Position numbers and translations under genes: made by a program. Under the pieces are notes generated by a model. The model searched no databases and had not been told where the DNA came from. It was given only the letters and a program-made list of their open reading frames with translations. Source: Rhizobium indicum (lineage in GTDB: Bacteria > Pseudomonadota > Alphaproteobacteria > Rhizobiales > Rhizobiaceae). Taken from it: a stretch of 64,000 bases of DNA. Shown here in pieces: positions 53,741 through 62,238 of the stretch (positions within the stretch are counted from its first letter, which is position 1; each line of letters starts with the position of its first letter). The stretch covers positions 228,766 through 292,765 of the forward strand of contig NZ_CP054026.1 of NCBI RefSeq assembly GCF_005862305.2, written 5' to 3'.

Positions 53741-54516
53741 GGGCTTGGCTCCCCGGATTGATCCGGCTTCGCCGGAGGCTGGGGCTTTGCCGTCTGCAGG
53801 CCGCCCATGACCTGCAGCGTTGGTGTGATCTCCATGTGTCCGATGTTGACGGCGACGGGGGCTGCTATGGCGAAGGCAATCGCGTCGGCGATATCGCCCG
53901 CCTGCGGCAGTTCGAAGCCGTCGATGAACCGTTCGCGGATGCTGGGGTCATCGCCATGGACGTGATTGAAAATGTCAGTGGCGACCCGGCCGGGGCAGAT
54001 TTCCGTGACCCGTACCCGCTTGCCGAAAGCGTCGATGCGCAGCTGGTTGGACAGCATGCTCACCCCTGCCTTGGTGGCGTGATAGGATGAGTTGCCGCCG
54101 AAATTGTAGGCGCCGGCGATCGACGAAATGTTGATGACATGCCCGCGGTCGCGCGCCACCATACCGGGCACGACCAGTCGGCAGATGTGCAGGACCGCCC
54201 GGAGATTGACGTCGACGATGAGATCGATATCGCCCTCGTCGGCTTCCAGGAACTTTTTCGGCCGGTCGACACCGGCATTGTTGACGAGAATATCGAACTC
54301 CACCCGACGGGTGAGCTCTGCAATGGCCTGACGGTCGGTCACGTCGATGACGTGGGCGACGCAGCCCGTTCGGGCGGCTAGCTGCTGTAGCGCTTCGGCA
54401 CTGCGGGCAACGGCATGGACCTCGATGTTCTCCCGGCGGAGCCGCTCAACCACGGCTGCGCCGATACCGGAGGATGCGCCGGTCACCAGTGCGGTCTTGT
54501 AGTCGGAGAATGGCAT
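53737..54516 (-). CDS. Short-chain dehydrogenase/reductase
   Basis: 259-residue classical SDR. The cofactor motif TGASSGIG begins at residue 12, NNAG is near 79-82, and the catalytic residues are Ser131/132 (INISSIAG), Tyr145 and Lys149 (YHATK). It likely oxidises or reduces a hydroxyl/keto group of the imported amino acid or its product. First gene of the importer operon (AAGGGAA before the ATG) and divergent from the LysR gene. Confidence 0.9.
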   Translation of the reverse strand: MPFSDYKTALVTGASSGIGAAVVERLRRENIEVHAVARSAEALQQLAARTGCVAHVIDVTDRQAIAELTRRVEFDILVNNAGVDRPKKFLEADEGDIDLIVDVNLRAVLHICRLVVPGMVARDRGHVINISSIAGAYNFGGNSSYHATKAGVSMLSNQLRIDAFGKRVRVTEICPGRVATDIFNHVHGDDPSIRERFIDGFELPQAGDIADAIAFAIAAPVAVNIGHMEITPTLQVMGGLQTAKPQPPAKPDQSGEPSP

Positions 54517-54577
54517 TGTCGTTCCCTTGTTGTTGATCGAGACAGTAGCGAAGCTTAAACCCCTTGCCTAAGACCGA

Positions 54578-54595
54578 TTATCTCTGGAGCAATAA
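54578..54595. promoter_or_regulatory. Candidate LysR-type T-N11-A box
   Basis: TTAT-N10-ATAA, a symmetric site of the LysR T-N11-A type, in the 246-bp gap between the divergent SDR-importer operon and the LysR gene. Its location near the SDR start supports control of that operon by the adjacent LysR protein. Confidence 0.4.
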
Positions 54596-54762
54596 GCAAC
54601 GGTTATGGAGCCCGCGCAGGCTGCTGAAGAAGAGAAAGAGCTGATGCCGGGCATCAGCTTGCTGCGTCCGGGCCTGAGGAAAGCAGCGACGGCGTCGCGT
54701 TGCAAAAGCAATGCGTGTCTGCAAATGTAAGCCGCGCAGATCAGAACGGTACCCCGATCCTC

Positions 54763-55668
54763 ATGGACATCAGACGCCTCAAATCTTTCATCGTGATCGT
54801 CGACAGCGGCAGCATCACGCGAGCGGCGGACCTTTTGCATATCGCCCAGCCAGCGCTCAGCCAGCAGCTTGCGGCACTGGAGGAGCATTTCGGCCACAAG
54901 CTGCTGATCCGCAGCCAGCAGGGCGTCAGCATGACCGATGCGGGACATGCGGTGTACCGCCATGCGCAGATTATCCTTCGGCAGATGGAGCAGGCGCAAG
55001 CCGATGCATCGGCAGCCGGCAATTCGCTTGCCGGGCGTGTGTCCGTCGGTCTCGTGCCCTTCAGCAGTGCCGCCACGCTGTCGGTCGACCTCCTGGCGGA
55101 GACCCGGAAACGGCATCCCGGTATCCTGCTGCACCTCACCGAAAGCGTCGGCCAGACCTATAGCCAGATGATCATGAACGGTCGGCTGGAGATGGCGCTT
55201 CTCCATGGAACCGGACCGATCAAGGGCGTCCGGTTCGAGCCGATCCTGAGCGAAGAGTTTTTCCTTGTCGCGCATCGGGACTTTGCGATCGAAGCGGATT
55301 CGAAACCCGTTCCGGTCAACACTCTCGACGGAATACCGCTGCTGTTGCCGCCGGCCTATAATTTCGTCCGCCGCGCGGTCGATACCGCCTTCACGCGCAC
55401 GCGCACCAATTTGAAAGTCGTGGCGGAAGTCGAAATCGTCCGCACGCTCGCCCGCGCGGTGGGCAGCGGTCTCGGCGCGACGATCATGCCGAAAGCCATC
55501 GCCGACCGCATCGTATCGGAATCGAGCGAGCCGCTGATCTGCCGGCTCGTCTCGCCGCGGATCGAAGAAACCCTGTCGCTATGCGTTTCCGACCAGAATC
55601 CCCTGTCGGAACCGGCCCTCGCCGTCCGCGACATCCTTCTTGAGCTGACGGCGCGGTTGAAAGTCTGA
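54763..55668 (+). CDS. LysR-family transcriptional regulator
   Basis: 301-residue LTTR. The helix-turn-helix is MDIRRLKSFIVIVDSGSITR followed by AADLLHIAQPALSQQLAALE, then the effector-binding domain (SLAGRVSVGLVPFSSAATLS, LEMALLHGTGPIKGV). It resembles the NAC/Cbl-like subgroup starting MDIRRL. It is divergent from the SDR-transporter-RraA operon and convergent with the aminotransferase gene, so the first is its likely target. Confidence 0.92.
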   Translation: MDIRRLKSFIVIVDSGSITRAADLLHIAQPALSQQLAALEEHFGHKLLIRSQQGVSMTDAGHAVYRHAQIILRQMEQAQADASAAGNSLAGRVSVGLVPFSSAATLSVDLLAETRKRHPGILLHLTESVGQTYSQMIMNGRLEMALLHGTGPIKGVRFEPILSEEFFLVAHRDFAIEADSKPVPVNTLDGIPLLLPPAYNFVRRAVDTAFTRTRTNLKVVAEVEIVRTLARAVGSGLGATIMPKAIADRIVSESSEPLICRLVSPRIEETLSLCVSDQNPLSEPALAVRDILLELTARLKV

Positions 55669-55679
55669 GGAGGCTGCGC

Positions 55680-56882
55680 TTAGCGCATATCCCTGCAGAA
55701 CTGGGCTATGCGCGCGCAGCCTTCGCCGAGCTTTTCCATGCTGGTCGCATAGGAAATGCGGAAGAAGGGGCTCATTCCGTAAGCCGCTCCTTGCACGGTC
55801 GCGACATGATGCTCGTCGACGAGCGCCATGACGAAATCGACGTCGGTCTCGATCTTTCGCCCGCCCTTGCTGGTCTTGCCGATCAGCCCCGAGATATTGG
55901 GATAGATGTAGAAGGCGCCTTCGGGCCTATGGCAGCGCAACCCTTCCACCTCAGACAATTTGTCGAGAACGAAGTCGCGTCTTTCCTTGTAGATCGCCGC
56001 ACGCTCCTTCAAGAGATCCTGAGGCCCATCGAGCGCCGCAGTCGCCGCAGCCTGCGTCAGCGTCGCGATGCCGCCGCCATTCTGTCCGTTGACGTTGCTG
56101 ACGGCGGAGATCAAGTCTTTCGGCCCGGCACAAAAGCCGAGCCGCCAGCCAGTCATCGCGTAAGCCTTGGAAACGCCGTTCATCGTCAGGACGCGATCAT
56201 AGAGCCTGGGCTCGACTTCGGCGATCGTGCAGAACTGGAAGTCGTCATAGACCAGGTGTTCATAGATATCGTCGGTCATGATCCAGACATTGGGATGACG
56301 CAGCATGACCTCGGCGATGGCAGCCATCTCCGCCCGGGAGCAGGCTGCACCGGTCGGATTGTTCGGGAAATTCAGGAAGAGCCATTTGGTGCGTGGCGTG
56401 ATCGTTGCCTCCAGATCTTCCGGACGCAGCTTGAAGCCGGCCTGCTCGTGGCAGGGGACGGCGACCGGGACGCCACCCGCGAATTTGACGATATCGGCGT
56501 AGCTGACCCAGGAGGGCGTGGGAATGACGACCTCGTCGCCCGGATTGCAGGTTGCCAGCATGGCATTGAAGATCACCTGCTTGCCGCCGCCCGAGACGAC
56601 GATCTGGCTGGCATCATAGTCGAGATTGTTGTCCCGTTTGAACTTCCTGATGATGGCGGACTTCAGCGCCGGTGTGCCGTCCATCGGAGGATACTTCGTA
56701 TCGCCCGCAAGAGCGGCCGCATGGGCCGCCTCGATCGCGTGCGCCGGAGTGGGGAAATCCGGCTCGCCGGACGAGAGGCTGACAACTTTGATGCCTTTGG
56801 CGGCCAGTTCCCTGGCGCGCTGGGTCATGGCAGCGGATGCGGATATGGAGACGTTTTTCAGGCGGTCAGCGATGACGGACAT
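55680..56882 (-). CDS. Class I/II aspartate-type aminotransferase
   Basis: About 400 residues, AspB/AatA family (fold-type I PLP). The PLP lysine is Lys239 in NGVSKAYAMTGWRLGF. Other signatures are PNNPTG and the C-terminal Arg in FFRISYATSMEKL for the substrate carboxylate. I chose the ATG at 56882 because AAGGA is 8 bases upstream; the ATG at 56888 is only 2 bases from it. It is the last gene of the accB-pxp operon, 61 bases after pxpA, so it may transaminate the amino acid released by that pathway. Confidence 0.88.
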   Translation of the reverse strand: MSVIADRLKNVSISASAAMTQRARELAAKGIKVVSLSSGEPDFPTPAHAIEAAHAAALAGDTKYPPMDGTPALKSAIIRKFKRDNNLDYDASQIVVSGGGKQVIFNAMLATCNPGDEVVIPTPSWVSYADIVKFAGGVPVAVPCHEQAGFKLRPEDLEATITPRTKWLFLNFPNNPTGAACSRAEMAAIAEVMLRHPNVWIMTDDIYEHLVYDDFQFCTIAEVEPRLYDRVLTMNGVSKAYAMTGWRLGFCAGPKDLISAVSNVNGQNGGGIATLTQAAATAALDGPQDLLKERAAIYKERRDFVLDKLSEVEGLRCHRPEGAFYIYPNISGLIGKTSKGGRKIETDVDFVMALVDEHHVATVQGAAYGMSPFFRISYATSMEKLGEGCARIAQFCRDMR

Positions 56883-56943
56883 CGACATGGTCCTTCGATG
56901 AAAGATGGGAACGGGAAACCGCCCGCGGGCGATCGGGATTGCG

Positions 56944-57711
56944 TCAGTCGGCGAGTTCGGCGGCAGGCGCGAGCGCAGCACCCGTGGCTTCGATCTCGCC
57001 GCGCACGATGCCGGCAAGCTCCAGGGCGCCGGGTGTGTCGCTGTGGACGAGAATGGAGCGGGCCGGCATCGCGATCACGGCTCCGTCGATTGTCTCGACG
57101 GTTCCCTCGAGCAGGAATTGTCGCACACGCGCACGCACCGCGGCTTCGTCCTTGATGACGGCGCCTGCAAGACCGCGCGCAACAAGTCTGCCCTCGGCGT
57201 CATAGGCCCGGTCGGCAAGGAAAAGCGCCAGCGTCTTCAAACGCGCGCGTCTGGCCGCCTGCTGAATCTCGCTGCCATGGGTCACGAAGACGATGAGATC
57301 AGCATCGACCGTGGCGATCGCATCCATCATCAGATCGGCCAGCACAGGATCGCGGTTGACCATATTGCCCATGGCCGCATGGAAGCTGATATGGGAGACA
57401 GTGACACCCTCGGCTTTGGCGATCGCCATCAGTGCGCCGAGCTGATAGAGCATCTGCTGGCGAAGCTCATCTGCCGGAAACGGTATTTCGCGCCGACCGA
57501 AACCCGGCCGATCAGGCAAACCGGGATGCGCGCCGATGCCGACGCCGTTCAGCTTCGCAAGCCGGACCATGCGTCCCATCGTATCCGGGTCGCCGCCATG
57601 GAAACCGCAGGCAATGTTGGCCGACGAGACGAGTTTCATCATCGCTTCGTCGTCGCACAGCCGGTAGGGACCGAATCCTTCGCCCATGTCGGAATTCAGA
57701 TCGATCTTCAT
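56944..57711 (-). CDS. pxpA: 5-oxoprolinase subunit A (LamB/YcsF family)
   Basis: 255-residue PxpA, opening KIDLNSDMGEGFGPYRLCDD with the further motif SANIACGFHGGDPDTM and a later GAHPGLPDRPGFGRR. With PxpB and PxpC it forms the prokaryotic ATP-dependent 5-oxoprolinase that converts pyroglutamate to glutamate. AAAAGGAGG lies upstream of the ATG. Its neighbours pxpC and pxpB are present, plus biotin carboxylase genes that are not part of the E. coli-type complex. Confidence 0.92.
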   Translation of the reverse strand: MKIDLNSDMGEGFGPYRLCDDEAMMKLVSSANIACGFHGGDPDTMGRMVRLAKLNGVGIGAHPGLPDRPGFGRREIPFPADELRQQMLYQLGALMAIAKAEGVTVSHISFHAAMGNMVNRDPVLADLMMDAIATVDADLIVFVTHGSEIQQAARRARLKTLALFLADRAYDAEGRLVARGLAGAVIKDEAAVRARVRQFLLEGTVETIDGAVIAMPARSILVHSDTPGALELAGIVRGEIEATGAALAPAAELAD

Positions 57712-57748
57712 CAGTTCCTCCTTTTGACGGCCTTTTGGACGATATGCA

Positions 57749-58744
57749 TTAGGCCATCACCCTCAAGGCGCGCTTGACCATTCGGGATGTCTGCCTGACG
57801 TCTTCGACATAGCCGGCGACAGCTTGCTCCACCTTGTGCGCCTCCGCATGCGTCGAGCGAACGAACTTCAGGCGGGCGCCGATGTGGGCTTGGCCGAGCC
57901 GCCAGAGATCGCATTCGATTACGCCGGCGATCTTCGGATATCCGCCGGCGGTGTTGGCATCGCTCATCTGCACGATCGGTTCGCCGCCGGGCGGAACCTG
58001 GATCACGCCGGGCACGACGCCGTGGGAGCGCATCTCGATGGATGCTGTCGGCTTGATCGGCTCGCCTGACAGCCGGTAGCCGGTCCGGTCGCTTCGGGAG
58101 GAAATCCTCCAGGTTTGGCTCCAGAAACCTTCGCCATCTCCGGCAAAAAGATCATGCTCGCCAGCCGGCAGGGCGCGGATCGGCAATGCGCCGCCGACAG
58201 GAGCCGGGAAGACATCGCGCAGCGCCACGGCCGGTTCGACGACGGCGAGACCAGAGGCCGGCAGCATGGCGATCTCTGCATCCTCGCCGACCGCGATCCG
58301 ATCGCCCTTCGCCAGAGGCCGGCCGGCATTGCCGCCAAAACCACCGCGCAGCGACGTGCTGCGCGAACCCATGACAACGGGGATATCCAGCCCGCCTCCG
58401 ATCGAAATATAGGCACGTGCGAGCCGCGGCGGCTGCTTCAGTTCGAGAACCTGTCCGGGCTCCGCGAGATAGGCGCACCAGGGAAGCAGTTCCGATCCGT
58501 TGAGATGAGGATTGCCGTCGGCGCCGGTAACGGCAAATACCACGCGCTGCTCGAAACGCAGGCTGAACGGGAAGGTCTGCACCTCTATCGCGGCGGCATT
58601 TTCGTCATTGCCGACGAGAATGTTGCCGATCCGGACAGCCAGCGGATCCATTGCGCCGCTCGCCGATACGCCGATGTCGCGATAGCCGGGGCGGCCAAGA
58701 TCCTGCACTGTGTTGAACGGGCCGCTTTCGATGATCTCGATCAT
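57749..58744 (-). CDS. pxpC: 5-oxoprolinase subunit C (KipA, biotin-dependent carboxyltransferase family)
   Basis: 331-residue KipA/PxpC protein, homologous to half of the carboxyltransferase domain of urea carboxylase. Family stretches: PFNTVQDLGRPGYRDIGVSA, DPLAVRIGNILVGND, LARAYISIGGGLDIPVVMGS and PGVIQVPPGGEPIVQMSD. ATGA overlap with pxpB. In this operon it could work in the PxpABC hydrolase, or as a carboxyltransferase fed by the carrier protein encoded upstream. Confidence 0.92.
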   Translation of the reverse strand: MIEIIESGPFNTVQDLGRPGYRDIGVSASGAMDPLAVRIGNILVGNDENAAAIEVQTFPFSLRFEQRVVFAVTGADGNPHLNGSELLPWCAYLAEPGQVLELKQPPRLARAYISIGGGLDIPVVMGSRSTSLRGGFGGNAGRPLAKGDRIAVGEDAEIAMLPASGLAVVEPAVALRDVFPAPVGGALPIRALPAGEHDLFAGDGEGFWSQTWRISSRSDRTGYRLSGEPIKPTASIEMRSHGVVPGVIQVPPGGEPIVQMSDANTAGGYPKIAGVIECDLWRLGQAHIGARLKFVRSTHAEAHKVEQAVAGYVEDVRQTSRMVKRALRVMA

Positions 58745-59448
58745 AGCTCGATCCCTGCTGGCAGGAACCGCACCGTATCTCCCGGCGCCATCATGGCGGG
58801 GGTCGGCGACGTGGGATCGAACATCTCAAGCGCTGCGAAGCCGATAGAATTCCAGCCATTCGGACCTGTGAGCATGGCGACGCCGGTCTGCATGCCGCCG
58901 ATGGTCACGCAGCCTTTCGGCATTTTCAGCGAAGGCACGGTCTTTCGCGGCATGTAGATGCGCGGATCGAGACCGTGCAGATAACCGAAACCGGGAGCAC
59001 TGCCCAAGGCGAAGACTCGGTAGGTCGCTTCATGATGGATGCGGACGACCTCGCGGTCGCTCAAGCCCGACAGATCGCAAAGGGCTGGAAGATCCGTCGC
59101 ATATTCGCCGCCATAATGGACGGGGATCTCGATGGTCTTGCCCTTGAGATCGATGCTGCGGGCATTCTCCCATGCCTCCAGCAGCCGAGCGACCACCGCA
59201 TCAGGATCCTCGGGCGTCTCCTTGAAGATCACCAGCAGATTGGTCATGCCCGGAATGTTTTCCGCAAGGTCCGGCCAGCCTTTCACGGTCTGGGACAGAG
59301 CCCAGATCCGCCGCTGCGCGATGAGATCAAAGTCGCCTGGCGCCTCGAGCAGGAAGGATCTGGCGCCGATCGAGGAAACCCGCGCCAGGCTTTTGGTGGC
59401 CGGAACGATCTCGCGTTGCGATGCGTGTCTGTTCGTCGTGACGATCAT
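58741..59448 (-). CDS. pxpB: 5-oxoprolinase subunit B (KipI family)
   Basis: 235-residue KipI/PxpB protein: FLLEAPGDFDLIAQRRIWAL, then the conserved EIPVHYGGEYATDLPALCDL, GSAPGFGYLHGLDPRIYMPR and GGMQTGVAM. It pairs with PxpC. The start is fixed by an ATGA overlap with pxpC and by the preceding carrier-like gene ending in the same way. Confidence 0.92.
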   Translation of the reverse strand: MIVTTNRHASQREIVPATKSLARVSSIGARSFLLEAPGDFDLIAQRRIWALSQTVKGWPDLAENIPGMTNLLVIFKETPEDPDAVVARLLEAWENARSIDLKGKTIEIPVHYGGEYATDLPALCDLSGLSDREVVRIHHEATYRVFALGSAPGFGYLHGLDPRIYMPRKTVPSLKMPKGCVTIGGMQTGVAMLTGPNGWNSIGFAALEMFDPTSPTPAMMAPGDTVRFLPAGIEL

Positions 59449-59879
59449 GACTGGAACTCGATTTCGAGCAGAGGATCACCGAAGCCGACCAGTGCGTCGG
59501 GCTCGGCCAGCAGCCTGGTCAAAACACCGGAACGGCCGGCGCGAAGGGGAAGCAGGATGTGCCCTACCCCGACAAAGCCGATGATATCCGCATCGGATAC
59601 GGAGCGCGGCAGATTTTGCGGCGCGGCGGAGGCGGGATGCTCGACATAGAAGCGGCCGGCCATCGGCGCCTTCACGACGGCCGCTGCAGAGCCGGGAGCC
59701 AAACCGGGAGCACGGGGCGTCGCTTTGGTCGAGCTGATCCTAGCGCCGTCTTTTCCGGCGACGACGATGCGAAGCTGCCCGCCGGGCCGGGAGATTTCGA
59801 GACCGTCCACACCGGCGGCCGTCAACGCCTCGGTGAGCAATGCAATCGTCGCCGGATCGCTGAAATCGATCGCGCTCAT
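59445..59879 (-). CDS. Biotin carboxyl carrier-like protein lacking the biotinyl lysine
   Basis: 144-residue protein with BCCP architecture: an N-terminal helical part, an Ala/Pro-rich linker and a C-terminal biotinyl-like barrel (KAPMAGRFYVEHP, then FGDPLLEIE). The position that normally reads EAMK is GVGH, so the biotin-accepting lysine is replaced by His107. No lysine lies nearby. The start at 59879 is fixed by an ATGA overlap with accC. A true carrier is encoded two genes upstream (Lys112), so this one may be a structural or regulatory subunit of the complex. Confidence 0.85.
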   Translation of the reverse strand: MSAIDFSDPATIALLTEALTAAGVDGLEISRPGGQLRIVVAGKDGARISSTKATPRAPGLAPGSAAAVVKAPMAGRFYVEHPASAAPQNLPRSVSDADIIGFVGVGHILLPLRAGRSGVLTRLLAEPDALVGFGDPLLEIEFQS

Positions 59880-61261
59880 GCCGCCCTCCGCAGTTTCAGC
59901 CATTGTTCGAGATAATGGATATCCGTCTCGCCGCGCGCGAATGCGCCATCCTCGAACAGGGCGCGCAGGAAGGGGATGTTGGTGGAAATCCCCTCGACCT
60001 CAGTGTCGGCAAGCGCCTCGCGCATTCTTGTCATCGCTTCCGCCCGCGTCGGCGCATGGACGATCAGCTTGGCAATCAGCGAATCGTAGTATGGCGAGAC
60101 CTTGTAGCCGGCATGAATATGCGTATCGACGCGGATGCCTGGTCCCGCCGGCAACGCCAGATGGGTGACGACACCCGCCGACGGCAGGAAACTTTCCGGA
60201 TCCTCGGCGTTGATGCGGCATTCGAAGGAATGGCCTTCGCATGTCACATCGCCTTGGGTGAGATCGAGACCATGACCCTGCGCCGCCCTTATCTGCGCCT
60301 GGACGATATCGACACCGCTCGTCATCTCGGTGACGGGATGTTCGACCTGAAGTCGCGTATTCATCTCGATGAAATAGAAAGCGCCATCCTCATAGAGAAA
60401 TTCGAAGGTTCCGACGCCCCGGTAGCCGATCTGGAGGCAGGCCTGTACGCAAGCCAGGCCGACTGGCTGGATGATGTCGGGCGCGATCCCAAGCGCCGGC
60501 GCCTCCTCCACCACTTTCTGATGGCGGCGCTGCATCGAGCAATCCCGGTGTCCGAGCCACACGGCATTGCCGTGATCGTCGCAAATAACCTGTATCTCGA
60601 TGTGACGCGGATGCTCTAAGAATTTCTCCATGTAGAGCAAGGGTGAGCCGAAGGCTTTGCGGGCCTCTTCTCGCGTCAGAGCGATTGCTTCATGCAGCAC
60701 GTCGGCCTTTGGCACGACGCGCATGCCGCGCCCGCCACCGCCGCCGGCTGCCTTGATGATGACGGGATATCCGATCTCCAGCGCTATGCGCTCGATCGTG
60801 GCGGGGTCATCGGGCAGCGCGGTGTCCGGACCGGGAACGCAGGGGACGCCGGCCGCCATCATCGCGCGTTTTGCCGAGATCTTGTCGCCCATGGTCGCAA
60901 TCGACGACGTGGTCGGACCAATGAAGGTCAGCCCGGCCTTTTCGACGGCGTCGGCGAAGGCGGCGTTTTCAGACAGAAAACCGTAGCCCGGATGAATGGC
61001 GCCCGCGCCAGCGAGACGCGCAGCCAGAAGGATGGCATCCTGATTGAGATAGCTCTTGGCGGCGGTCGACGGGCCGATGCAGATAAAACTGTCGGCGGTG
61101 CTGCCGTAAGGCGCTTCCCTGTCGGCCTCGGAGCAGATGGCGACCGTCTTCAGGCCGAGCTCACGGCAGGCGCGCTGGATCCGGGCTGCGATCTCGCCGC
61201 GGTTGGCGATCAAAACGGTATCGAAGCGACCGGCCACAGACTGTTCAGGCGTTTCCGGCAT
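59876..61261 (-). CDS. accC: Biotin carboxylase (AccC-type)
   Basis: 461-residue ATP-grasp biotin carboxylase: FDTVLIANRGEIAARIQRAC at the start, GGGGRGMRVV glycine loop, HIEIQVICDDHGN, catalytic EMNTRLQVEHPVTEM and DSLIAKLIVHAPTR. It carboxylates the biotin on the carrier protein using ATP and bicarbonate. The gene overlaps both carrier-type genes. No accA/accD carboxyltransferase genes are nearby, so PxpB/PxpC may receive the carboxyl group. Confidence 0.94.
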   Translation of the reverse strand: MPETPEQSVAGRFDTVLIANRGEIAARIQRACRELGLKTVAICSEADREAPYGSTADSFICIGPSTAAKSYLNQDAILLAARLAGAGAIHPGYGFLSENAAFADAVEKAGLTFIGPTTSSIATMGDKISAKRAMMAAGVPCVPGPDTALPDDPATIERIALEIGYPVIIKAAGGGGGRGMRVVPKADVLHEAIALTREEARKAFGSPLLYMEKFLEHPRHIEIQVICDDHGNAVWLGHRDCSMQRRHQKVVEEAPALGIAPDIIQPVGLACVQACLQIGYRGVGTFEFLYEDGAFYFIEMNTRLQVEHPVTEMTSGVDIVQAQIRAAQGHGLDLTQGDVTCEGHSFECRINAEDPESFLPSAGVVTHLALPAGPGIRVDTHIHAGYKVSPYYDSLIAKLIVHAPTRAEAMTRMREALADTEVEGISTNIPFLRALFEDGAFARGETDIHYLEQWLKLRRAA

Positions 61262-61701
61262 CAGGCAATCTCCGCCAGCAGATCGCCGGTCTCGACCTCG
61301 CCATTGTCGATATGGGTCAGGTGCGTGATGCGCCCGGATCGCGGCGCGGCGATCGTGTTGAGGACCTTCATTGCCTCGACGATGAAAAGCGTCTGCCCCT
61401 CCTCCACCTCGTCGCCGATTGCGACGAATGGCGGCTCCCCAGGCGCCGGGGTCCGGTGCAGAACGCCGAAGACCGGCGCCTTCACCGCATGGGTTTTCTC
61501 AGGTCTCGAAGGCAAATCGGAGCCAGCATCCTGGGCAAGGCTTGTCGTCGATCCTGCCTCTTTCTGGGGCTCGGCAGCAGCCTCCTGACCCGGCGACGTG
61601 CGGAAGATCCGAACCGTCACGTCCTTTTCGGTCACGGTCAGCTCGGTAATGTTCGATCGTCCGACAAAGTCGATCAGCGTCTTTATCTTCGAGAGGTCCA
61701 T
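61261..61701 (-). CDS. accB: Biotin carboxyl carrier protein
   Basis: 146-residue BCCP. The N-terminal part (MDLSKIKTLIDFVGRSNITE) is followed by a Pro/Ala/Ser linker and the biotinyl domain with the intact FIVEAMKVLN motif (biotinyl Lys112). It is somewhat shorter than housekeeping AccB and lacks its usual PMVGTFY sequence (here APVFGVLHRTP), so it is probably dedicated to this operon. First gene; the TGATG overlap couples it to accC. Confidence 0.92.
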   Translation of the reverse strand: MDLSKIKTLIDFVGRSNITELTVTEKDVTVRIFRTSPGQEAAAEPQKEAGSTTSLAQDAGSDLPSRPEKTHAVKAPVFGVLHRTPAPGEPPFVAIGDEVEEGQTLFIVEAMKVLNTIAAPRSGRITHLTHIDNGEVETGDLLAEIA

Positions 61702-61950
61702 GTGCGTGCTCGGAATTTCAAAATTCCACCGCGCTGACCCGAAGTTTCAAGTCGCTCGGTGTTGTGATTTTTCGTAGCACGACGCGTCGACTGATGGGGT
61801 CAGACGAAGTTTTGATGGAGTGCAATCGGCGCCTTATAGGACATATCGCCGAACGTTAGCGACTTCCCTCGACGGCAGCGGGAAGCGGCAGAATCCCCGC
61901 AATGGATGCAATGAAGGGACAATGCTTGTTCTGACGGCTGACAGTGCTAT

Positions 61951-61970
61951 ATGTAGGTAAATACCTACAT
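61951..61970. promoter_or_regulatory. Toxin-antitoxin operator
   Basis: Near-perfect palindrome ATGTAGGTA-AA-TACCTACAT (9-bp arms, 2-base spacer) ending 13 bases before the antitoxin ATG. Its position and symmetry are typical of the site bound by the antitoxin and the antitoxin-toxin complex for autoregulation. Confidence 0.75.
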
Positions 61971-61983
61971 GAGGCAGCCAGCC

Positions 61984-62238
61984 ATGACCATTACGACACT
62001 TTCCAGCCGTGAACTCAATCACGACGTCAGCAATGCGAAGAAAGCTGCCAGAAAAGGGCCAGTCATCATCACTGACCGCGGCAAACCTTCCCATGTCCTT
62101 CTGACATATGAGGAATTTCAGCGTCTTTCCGGCAGGAGCCAAAGCCTGGTCGATGGGCTTTCCATGCCGGGCCTGTCGGAAATTAATTTCATGCCATCGC
62201 GGGTCGAGATCAAAACCCGCGGAGTTGACCTGTCTTGA
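61984..62238 (+). CDS. Phd/YefM-family antitoxin
   Basis: 84-residue antitoxin. The N-terminal DNA-binding fold reads LSSRELNHDVSNAKKAARKG, then PVIITDRGKPSHVLLTYEEF, and a C-terminal toxin-binding tail follows. The start at 61984 is preferred over the in-frame ATG at 61969, which falls inside the operator palindrome. It overlaps the toxin start by 4 bases. Confidence 0.9.
   Translation: MTITTLSSRELNHDVSNAKKAARKGPVIITDRGKPSHVLLTYEEFQRLSGRSQSLVDGLSMPGLSEINFMPSRVEIKTRGVDLS

Noticed and set aside
55791..57155. 454-codon plus-strand frame opposite the aminotransferase
   Set aside because: Antisense of a well-conserved PLP enzyme with intact active site. No family of its own.
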